Positions 55,259 through 61,241 of a DNA stretch of 61,241 nucleotides are shown here, one piece after another; the first letter of the stretch is position 1, and each line of letters opens with the position of its first letter. Position numbers and translations under genes: made by a program. Location: positions 1 through 61,241 of the forward strand of contig CALVKN010000003.1 of NCBI GenBank assembly GCA_944332715.1, written 5' to 3'. Below the pieces are notes generated by a model. It was not told the origin of the DNA. It saw only the letters and a program-made list of their open reading frames with translations, and did not search any database. The stretch comes from an uncultured Bacilli bacterium. GTDB lineage: Bacteria; Bacillota_I; Bacilli_A; RF39; UBA660.

Positions 55259-56494
55259 ATGAAAAAATTAAGTGAATATTTTATTAGATACATGTTTGTA
55301 TTTATGATATTTGCAATGTATGTTTTGTACCCTATGAGTGTCAGTGCTGCAAGTAATAGTGATACTTTAGCAGGAATGCGGGCAGAACTAGAAGCTTTAT
55401 ATAAAGAAAAGGCTGATGCGGAACATCAACAAGAAATATCGGAAGTCGAAAAGGCTCAAAAGAACCAACAAATAAGTGAAGCATATGCCAAGATAGAAGA
55501 AACCCAAATAAAGGTCGATGAGGCTAAGAAAAGTATTGAAGATTCTAATGAGAAAATTGCTGAATTAGATAAGCAAACTAAGGATTTGATGAGTTATTAT
55601 CAAATATTACAAGGAGATAATTCATACTTAGAATTTATAACTGATTCAAGTAGTATGACAGAGCTCATAATGCGTAGTGATGCTATTGAAATGCTTTCAA
55701 ATTATAATCAAGAAAAATTAGTAGAGTTGGAAAATTTAATTGAAGAAAATGAACAAAAACAAGTTGAGTTATTAGAATATGAAGAAGAATTAAATAATAA
55801 TATTGCTGATTACCAAAGACAACTTGAAGAAATTGATGCTAGCATTATTCAGTTTTCAGATATTTCTATGGATTTAGATGGGGAAATTGATTTGTTAGAA
55901 AATACTATTCAAATTTATGAAGATATGGGATGCACAGAAACAGAAACAATTGATGCTTGTTATGCTCGTTTAAGTAGCCAAGATTATGATTGGTATATTA
56001 ACAATTATGGCTGGTTAAAACCTGTAACTCAAGGAAGAATTTCAAGTAATTTTGGATGGCGTAGTGTTCCTGATCAAAGCGAGTACCATAGTGGTATAGA
56101 TATTGCAGTAAGTGAAGGAACAGAAGTTTATCCAGCAGCTGCCGGACAAGTAATAAAAATGGTTTATGAAGATGACTGTGGCGGAAATCAAATATATATT
56201 CAAGCATTGATTAATGGAGAAGTTTATACATTACAATATGCCCATTTGCTTGAAATGTATGTAAGTGTAGGTGATATTGTTAACGTAAATGATGTTATTG
56301 CTTTATCTGGTGGTTATTCAACAGCATCTAGATATGGCGGATATGATACATGTACAACAGGTGCTCATTTACATTTTGGAGTATCAGTTGGAGCATATAC
56401 TAGTTGGTCTAGTTATACTGCAAATTTGATTGAACCTCCAGGATTTCCAAATAAAGGATCATGGTTTTATTCAAGAACTCAATGGTTTGATTAA
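55259..56494 (+). CDS. Coiled-coil M23 peptidoglycan hydrolase, FtsEX partner, copy 2
   Basis: 411 residues, paralogue of copy 1. Same signal peptide pattern (YPMSVSAAS), coiled coil, YLEFITDSSSMTELIMRSDA, M23 motifs YHSGIDIAV and GAHLHFGV, and the shared end PPGFPNKGSWFYSRTQWF. It follows 45 bases after copy 1, with its own SD AAAGGAG. Confidence 0.9.
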   Translation: MKKLSEYFIRYMFVFMIFAMYVLYPMSVSAASNSDTLAGMRAELEALYKEKADAEHQQEISEVEKAQKNQQISEAYAKIEETQIKVDEAKKSIEDSNEKIAELDKQTKDLMSYYQILQGDNSYLEFITDSSSMTELIMRSDAIEMLSNYNQEKLVELENLIEENEQKQVELLEYEEELNNNIADYQRQLEEIDASIIQFSDISMDLDGEIDLLENTIQIYEDMGCTETETIDACYARLSSQDYDWYINNYGWLKPVTQGRISSNFGWRSVPDQSEYHSGIDIAVSEGTEVYPAAAGQVIKMVYEDDCGGNQIYIQALINGEVYTLQYAHLLEMYVSVGDIVNVNDVIALSGGYSTASRYGGYDTCTTGAHLHFGVSVGAYTSWSSYTANLIEPPGFPNKGSWFYSRTQWFD

Positions 56495-56519
56495 TCTGAT
56501 TTTTATCAGATTTTTTTCT
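56493..56519 (+). terminator. Terminator of the ftsEX operon
   Basis: AATCTGAT pairs with ATCAGATT around TTTT, followed by Ts. Confidence 0.75.
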
Positions 56520-56522
56520 TTG

Positions 56523-56551
56523 TTGGAATTTGTCGAATTTAATGTTATAAT
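56523..56551 (+). promoter_or_regulatory. Promoter with a 0A box in its spacer
   Basis: TTGGAA, 17 bases, TATAAT. TGTCGAA at 56531-56537 is an exact 0A core and lies within the spacer, where a bound regulator would normally block polymerase. Confidence 0.6.
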
Positions 56552-56580
56552 CATAATATAATAAAATAGAGAGGTGACTT

Positions 56581-58572
56581 ATGAAAAGTGATTTTTTTGC
56601 TACAGATGATGTAGGTAATGAAAATAATACTCCAAATGCAAACAATGCAGAAAATGGAGGAGTAATTATTAATTTGGGAAGTACAACTAATGCAGTAGAG
56701 AGTTCTACTAGTAATGTTGATACGCAAAATACGTATTATGGAACTAGTATTAATACTACGCCGGTGCAAAATGAAAATGTTAGTAATGTTGATTCAAGTA
56801 ATACTGTAAATAATTTTAGTGTTGGTAATAATCCAAGTAATGATACATCTGTTGCAAATAGTATTAATATGGGTACTCCGACAAATACAGAAGATAATTT
56901 TAATGCGGGTAGTGTTTTAAATAATGCTAATATTAATCAAGGTGCAAGTAGTACTTTAAATAATAACGAAAAACCTAAAAGAAACAAGAAAATATTTATT
57001 ATAATTGGAATAATTGTGGGAGTTATAATTCTTGCTATTATTGGGGTATTTGTTTATGTAAAATTTAAATTTACTGCTCCAAATTATATTGATGAGAAAG
57101 TAGAAGAATTTTCCACATTTATTGATGAGATGTTTGCAAATAATAATTTGGCTTCTTCCGGAGATAATGTATCAAGTGGAAGTCTTAAAATAAATTCAAA
57201 TATGGATGAATTATCGATGCTTAATGATCTAACACTAGATTTTGATTTTGGATATTCTTCTGTTAGAGAAGTAATGGATTTAAATATTAATTTATTAAAG
57301 AGTGATAATTCTATACTTGATGCTCAAATGTATGTTGATAGTGCAAATATGTATTTAAATAGTGAAGATTTATATGATTCTATATTATATATGCCTTTAG
57401 ATGAAAATCCATTTGTTAATATAAATGCTGAAGATACTATTGATATTAATGCATTGCAAAATACTTTAAAGAATTTTGTTTCATATCTAGGTATTGCTTT
57501 AGAAGAAGCAGAAGTTACTAGTGAAATTAAAGGACTTACTGCCATATATACATATCAAATAAATGATAGTAATAAGGAAGCATTTGCCAATAGATTAGAA
57601 GAATTAATTGAAAATGATACTGATATGGTAGATACTTTAAATATGTTAGGTATAAGTGATACTACGATAGATGCATCAGCAATAGATGATATATTTTTAG
57701 AAATAATAGTTAAAATACCTAGCGGGGATATCGAAAGATTTACTTTTGTTACAACAGATTTAGAAATAGTATTAGATAGTGTAGAAAAAGATGTATATGA
57801 ATTAAAAGTAAATGATGAAGTAATTGATGTAAATGTTAATGGGGATGATGTAACACTTAATTATGAAAATGATAATGGAATTTTGAATGTAACTTATAAT
57901 TTAGTTGATTATACACTTAGTGGTAATTTGAGTACAAATGGTTATGAATATAAGTTTGATATTACTAATACAGATGATAATGGAAAAAATATTGTATTTG
58001 ATTTTAAATCAGAATCAGATGGCATAAGTTTAGTGTTAGATTTGACTACAACTAAGATAAGTGATACAGAATCTAATTTAGTTGGTTCTGTGGAAATTAA
58101 TTCTAATGATATAAATTTAGCATTAGATATTGAAATGAATAATAAAACTGGTAGTGATTTAGTAGAAGAACAAACATTTAACAATGCTGTAAATGTTGAT
58201 ACTTTAACAACTGCAGATCAAAATGAAATAGAAAATAATTTAATGATTGTTCTTGATGAAATAGTACCTGGGGTTATGGATAATGCTAGAATGCAACAAT
58301 TTTTGTTAACAGCTCAAATTAATGCTAGTACAGCTTCAGTTGCTACTTATCCTGGTTCTTGCATAACACTTGAACAATTAGGAAGTGATGGATCCGTTTG
58401 GGGTAAAGTTGAAGTTGATTCAACTGGTGGATATACAATCTCTATTACTGATGGAACGTATATGATATTAAATAAATATGTTTCTTATGGTAGTGAATTA
58501 GCAGAAAGTGATGTTGAATTGTACGATCAATCTAGATTTACAGAACAATATTATACTTGTTTGGTATTATGA
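56581..58572 (+). CDS. Large membrane protein with Asn-rich cytoplasmic region, function unknown
   Basis: 663 residues. The first 130 are low complexity (Asn, Ser, Thr), then KPKRNKK and one membrane helix at about 139-161. An outside part of about 500 residues follows, rich in Asp, Asn and Leu beta strands. The last 100 residues (MIVLDEIVPGVMDNARMQQF.., LEQLGSDGSVWGKVEV) recall pilin-like or secreted tails. No enzyme motif. The promoter 0A box suggests stage-dependent expression. Confidence 0.6.
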   Translation: MKSDFFATDDVGNENNTPNANNAENGGVIINLGSTTNAVESSTSNVDTQNTYYGTSINTTPVQNENVSNVDSSNTVNNFSVGNNPSNDTSVANSINMGTPTNTEDNFNAGSVLNNANINQGASSTLNNNEKPKRNKKIFIIIGIIVGVIILAIIGVFVYVKFKFTAPNYIDEKVEEFSTFIDEMFANNNLASSGDNVSSGSLKINSNMDELSMLNDLTLDFDFGYSSVREVMDLNINLLKSDNSILDAQMYVDSANMYLNSEDLYDSILYMPLDENPFVNINAEDTIDINALQNTLKNFVSYLGIALEEAEVTSEIKGLTAIYTYQINDSNKEAFANRLEELIENDTDMVDTLNMLGISDTTIDASAIDDIFLEIIVKIPSGDIERFTFVTTDLEIVLDSVEKDVYELKVNDEVIDVNVNGDDVTLNYENDNGILNVTYNLVDYTLSGNLSTNGYEYKFDITNTDDNGKNIVFDFKSESDGISLVLDLTTTKISDTESNLVGSVEINSNDINLALDIEMNNKTGSDLVEEQTFNNAVNVDTLTTADQNEIENNLMIVLDEIVPGVMDNARMQQFLLTAQINASTASVATYPGSCITLEQLGSDGSVWGKVEVDSTGGYTISITDGTYMILNKYVSYGSELAESDVELYDQSRFTEQYYTCLVL

Positions 58573-59063
58573 AAATAGAAAGATTAATTGTTGGACCTTT
58601 AGAAGAAAATTGTTATATAGTAACAATAGATAATAAGTCTATTATTATTGATCCAGGGGATGAAACTGAAAAAATAATTAATGCATGTAAAAATAAAAAA
58701 ATAGTTGGAGTATTAATTACTCATCACCATTTTGATCATGTTGGGGCACTAAAGGCAGTTGAAGATTATTTTAAGATAAAAGAAGGAAATTGCCCTAATA
58801 TCGGTTTTGATGTAATAGGTGTACCAGGACATAGCAATGACTCAGTTATATATTATTTTAAAGATGAAAAGGTTATGTTTGTGGGTGATTTCATATTCTT
58901 AAATAGTATTGGGAGAACTGATTTGCCAACTGGTAGTGATAAAGATATGCAAAGAAGTTTAGAATTAATAAGTAAATATCCTGATGATATAGTACTTTAT
59001 CCAGGGCACGGAGATGCAACTAATTTAGGATATGAAAAAAATAATTTTAAATATTATTATTAA
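58569..59063 (+). CDS. Short metallo-beta-lactamase-fold hydrolase
   Basis: 164 residues, starting at an ATG overlapping the previous stop (ATGA). Metal motif THHHFDHVGAL, then VPGHSNDS, FVGDFIFLNSIGRTDLP and YPGHGDAT, as in glyoxalase II-like YqgX proteins. About 40 residues between the first and second motifs are missing compared with the usual 200-residue form, but all metal motifs remain. Confidence 0.85.
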   Translation: MKIERLIVGPLEENCYIVTIDNKSIIIDPGDETEKIINACKNKKIVGVLITHHHFDHVGALKAVEDYFKIKEGNCPNIGFDVIGVPGHSNDSVIYYFKDEKVMFVGDFIFLNSIGRTDLPTGSDKDMQRSLELISKYPDDIVLYPGHGDATNLGYEKNNFKYYY

Positions 59064-59121
59064 AGTTATCGATCACTTTTGATACTTAATTGTTCAAAAG
59101 AGGTCGATAACTTGCTTTTTT
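59063..59121 (+). terminator. Long terminator of the MBL gene
   Basis: AAGTTATCGA pairs with TCGATAACTT, with CTTTTGA/TCAAAAG inside, and Ts after. Confidence 0.8.
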
Positions 59122-59122
59122 G

Positions 59123-59149
59123 AAAAAAACACTGTTAATAATAACAGTA
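59123..59149 (-). terminator. Terminator of gerQ
   Basis: On the minus strand, ACTGTTA pairs with TAACAGT and a T-run follows. Confidence 0.7.
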
Positions 59150-59152
59150 TTT

Positions 59153-59512
59153 CTAATATGTTTTATCAGAATAAGCGTGAGAATAAATTATAGGTTCCAT
59201 AAATTCAACATAATTTAGATAAATAATTCTAATTAAATACCATAAATTATTCATTGGGTCTCTGATAATTAAATGATCTTTGCCCGCTTCTTCAATTATT
59301 CCTTCATATACTTTATTTTGCCAAGCGCTACTATCAGGGTAAGAAACATAGGCTTTTATTTTTTGCCCTTTATTAAGTCTTAATATGTTTTCAATATAAC
59401 TTTGTTCTCTAGGTATTGCTCCAGTATTAGGGTCATTTACAGAGATATTTCCTGGTGGTGTTGTGTAGTTATTACTTGGAAATGTTGGATTTTGATAAAA
59501 TTGTCCATTCAT
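59153..59512 (-). CDS. gerQ: Spore coat protein GerQ
   Basis: 119 residues. Pro/Asn-rich start, then the GerQ core EQSYIENILRLNKGQKIKAY, WQNKVYEGIIEEAGKDHLII and WYLIRIIYLNYVEF. GerQ is a coat protein crosslinked by transglutaminase in Bacillus and needed for CwlJ localisation. The ATG at 59512 has GAGGTGATT upstream; the GTG at 59524 lies inside that site. With spo0A, it argues for real endospores. Confidence 0.9.
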   Translation of the reverse strand: MNGQFYQNPTFPSNNYTTPPGNISVNDPNTGAIPREQSYIENILRLNKGQKIKAYVSYPDSSAWQNKVYEGIIEEAGKDHLIIRDPMNNLWYLIRIIYLNYVEFMEPIIYSHAYSDKTY

Positions 59513-59605
59513 TAAAATAATCACCTCAAAACAATATATGCTTTTAGTGATTAATAATTGCTAAAAATTTTAAGATGTTTTATAATTATTACAATAGGTG
59601 GTTAT

Positions 59606-60484
59606 ATGCTAGATAATATTGATACTAAAAAAACAATTTTTGATGGTGTTTCATTAGTTTTGGGGATATTTTTATATGCTTTATGTTTTAATATGTTTTT
59701 AATACCCAATGATTTAGTAGTATCAGGTTTTAGTGGTGTTGCTATAGTTGTGCAAAGATTATTTGGTTGGTCAGCATCAGCATTTATTTATATAACCAAT
59801 GGTATATTATTGGTGGTTAGTCTTATATTTTTAGGCTGGAAGATAACCAAACGTAATATAGTAGGGTCGGTTATGTACCCTGTTATGATTACAGTTTCAG
59901 AGCCAATTGCAAAATTTTTAAATAGTTATATTATTGGTGATGATTTTTATTTAATACTATTATTTGCAATTATTATGTATGGTGTTAGTAGTGGACTTAT
60001 ATATCGAACTGGGTTTTCTACTGGGGGATCTGATATAATAATGCAGATATTAAATAAGTATTTAAAAATTAGTGAATCAAAATCAATGATTGTTGCAAAC
60101 AGTTTAATTATTTTGGCAAGCATGTTAGTTTTTGGTTTTACTAAAGGTGTTTATTCCTTTATAATCCTTATTTGTTCTACATACTTCATTGATAAATTAA
60201 TGTTTGGTTTATCTGATAGTAAAGTATTTTATATTTATACAAAAAAGGTAAGAAAAATAAAGAAAATAATATTAAATGATTTTCAAACAGGATTTACTAG
60301 TATTCCAAGTCGAGGAGGATACTCTAAAAGAAGAGGGTTTATGATTATGTGTGTTATTTCAAATAGAGATTATTACTTATTTAAACAAAAGATATTAGAG
60401 ATAGATCCTCAAGCATTTATAATTATCAATAGTTGTTATGAAGTTAACGGTGGAGTAAAAAGAAAGACATTACCATTTTTATAA
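59606..60484 (+). CDS. YitT-family membrane protein
   Basis: 292 residues from the ATG at 59606 (SD TAGGTGG). Five to six helices (YALCFNMFLIPNDLVVSGFSG, GFSTGGSDII), then a cytoplasmic DUF2179 domain (RRGFMIMCVISNRDYYLFKQ, DPQAFIIINSCYEVNG). Function unknown. Its last bases overlap the XRE gene on the other strand. Confidence 0.9.
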   Translation: MLDNIDTKKTIFDGVSLVLGIFLYALCFNMFLIPNDLVVSGFSGVAIVVQRLFGWSASAFIYITNGILLVVSLIFLGWKITKRNIVGSVMYPVMITVSEPIAKFLNSYIIGDDFYLILLFAIIMYGVSSGLIYRTGFSTGGSDIIMQILNKYLKISESKSMIVANSLIILASMLVFGFTKGVYSFIILICSTYFIDKLMFGLSDSKVFYIYTKKVRKIKKIILNDFQTGFTSIPSRGGYSKRRGFMIMCVISNRDYYLFKQKILEIDPQAFIIINSCYEVNGGVKRKTLPFL

Positions 60485-60736
60485 ATTCAAGTACTTAGTT
60501 ACTTGTTTTTTGTTTTTTTCTATTATAGATTTGGGGTAAGCTTTTCTTTCATCAGTTAATTCTAATAAATAATCAGTTGATGTATTGTAATATTTGGCTA
60601 GTTTTATTAATAACTCAATTGGGAGTTGTCTTTTCCCTATTTCATAAAAACTATATGCAACTTGGGATACATTTAAAATCTTGGCAATATCTGATTGGGT
60701 CAAATCTTTATCTTCTCTTATTTCTCTAATTCTCAT
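60479..60736 (-). CDS. XRE-family transcriptional regulator, cassette 2
   Basis: 85 residues. RIREIREDKDLTQSDIAKIL, then SQVAYSFYEIGKRQLPIELLIKL and YYNTSTDYLLELTDERKAYP. Paralogue of the gene at 38581, again divergent from a secreted-protein gene. It ends six bases inside the yitT gene. Confidence 0.9.
   Translation of the reverse strand: MRIREIREDKDLTQSDIAKILNVSQVAYSFYEIGKRQLPIELLIKLAKYYNTSTDYLLELTDERKAYPKSIIEKNKKQVTKYLNL
60488..60517 (+). terminator. Probable terminator after yitT
   Basis: CAAGTA pairs with TACTTG across six bases, then T-rich. It lies inside the XRE gene. Confidence 0.55.
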
Positions 60737-60753
60737 TTAGAATCACCTAGACA

Positions 60754-60835
60754 TTATTTTAAAATAAAACAATTTGGTGTATTGATTTTTAAAACATATT
60801 GTTTTAAAATGTATATAATAATATGTTTTAGAATG
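60754..60835. promoter_or_regulatory. Operator-like palindromes between XRE and surface gene, cassette 2
   Basis: A perfect 14-base palindrome TTATTTTAAAATAA (60754-60767), AAAACATATTGTTTT (60791-60805), and a copy ATATGTTTTAGAATG (60821-60835). TATAAT at 60814-60819 is a likely -10. The sites differ in sequence from cassette 1, so each XRE probably has its own operator. Confidence 0.5.
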
Positions 60836-60849
60836 GAGAGTATATTTTT

Positions 60850-61167
60850 ATGAGTAAGAAGATAATTGTATTTAGTGTATTAGTTTTGATTACTGTTTTA
60901 TCTTTTTTAGTGTTAAATTTTAGAGGAGATAATAAAATTATTTACACTGATAAAAAAAGTAACCAAATAATAAATACTAATGCACTAACAATGATGTATG
61001 AAACAGAAGCAGATAGTGGAGAATATCAAGTAACTAGTGATACCACGTGGCCACAGGATGGTTATATCTTCAATGAAACTTTGTCGAGATGTGAAAATGG
61101 TGGAACACTAACTTGGAATAGTGAAACTAATAAAGTTGTTATGCAAACAAATAGTAGTGATAAGTGA
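60850..61167 (+). pseudogene. Secreted surface protein, short form, truncated
   Basis: 105 residues. Membrane anchor KIIVFSVLVLITVLSFLVLN, then LTMMYETEADSGEYQVTSDT, GYIFNETLSRCENGGTLTW, and a stop right after NSSDK. The relative at 38897 reads TSDKCFVYFD, so the frame is cut at the expected Cys codon (tga for tgt). Following DNA shows a new promoter and no more of the family. Confidence 0.65.
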
Positions 61168-61178
61168 CATTCTAAGAT

Positions 61179-61207
61179 TTGTCAAGAGTAAATTTTTATG
61201 GTATTAT
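61179..61207 (+). promoter_or_regulatory. Promoter of a gene beyond the window
   Basis: TTGTCA, 17 bases, TATTAT. No gene starts before the window ends at 61241. Confidence 0.5.
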
Positions 61208-61241
61208 ATACATGTCAAAAAGACACAAAATTTAACTTTTT

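Noticed and set aside
1..61241. Use of UGA for tryptophan (Mollicutes code)
   Set aside because: Tryptophans in conserved positions (for example the gap WYDNEYG) use TGG, and several genes end at TGA in the expected place.
1..61241. Diversity-generating retroelement reverse transcriptase or accessory gene inside the window
   Set aside because: No protein here shows reverse transcriptase motifs; the nearest candidates are ATPases, ribosomal proteins or membrane proteins.
1..61241. tRNA or rRNA genes
   Set aside because: No cloverleaf or rRNA-like conserved stretch was found by eye in the intergenic regions.

Overview
The window is low-GC DNA with strong Shine-Dalgarno sites, TGG for Trp and TGA used as a stop. 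It carries a complete S10-spc-alpha ribosomal cluster, Spo0A and the spore coat protein GerQ. This points to a spore-forming, AT-rich Bacillota, most likely one of the uncultured gut Bacilli lineages near Erysipelotrichales or RF39/RFN20-type groups. The lineage is inferred from gene content, not from a search.

Layout. 1-11.3 kb: a glycolytic set (gap, pgk, tpiA, gpmI) interrupted by accessory DNA: a transglutaminase-like protein, a large tyrosine-rich surface protein with a GC-rich hypervariable-looking segment, a PDDEXK nuclease-like protein, a frameshifted AAA/DUF4143 ATPase, and spo0A behind two 0A boxes. 11.3-13 kb: a strong promoter driving an unidentified structured RNA, then two unknown proteins. 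13-27 kb: S10-spc-alpha operon, rpsJ to rplQ, with secY, adk, map, infA and rpoA inside and rpmD missing. 27-30 kb: accessory patch with a zinc-ribbon protein, a second DUF4143 ATPase behind 33-bp repeats, and a collapsed remnant of a surface-protein locus. 30-48 kb: genes usually found near the origin in Bacilli (parA, parB, DUF951, ychF, rpsF-ssb-rpsR, rplI-dnaB, walJ, rlmH), interrupted at 38.5-41.4 kb by an XRE/surface-protein cassette and a duplicated BRO-N gene. 48-61 kb: cell envelope genes (two FemX-like transferases, a MurJ/SpoVB-type flippase, FtsEX with two tandem M23 hydrolases), a large membrane protein with a 0A box in its promoter, an MBL hydrolase, gerQ, a YitT protein, and a second XRE/surface-protein cassette that is truncated.

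Two themes stand out. First, one family of surface proteins recurs at four places: intact at 2.8-4.3 kb, collapsed at 29.4-30.1 kb, frameshifted at 38.9-39.5 kb and truncated at 60.8-61.2 kb. Three of these sit head-to-head with a small XRE regulator or its remnant. The intact copy carries an 87-base segment in which 19 of 29 codons end in C and GC rises to about 65 percent in a genome near 30 percent. This resembles the product of AAC-directed mutagenesis by a diversity-generating retroelement, but no reverse transcriptase lies in the window. Second, the roughly 205-nt RNA at 11413-11617 has a consensus promoter, several hairpins and its own terminator, and I could not assign it to a known class.
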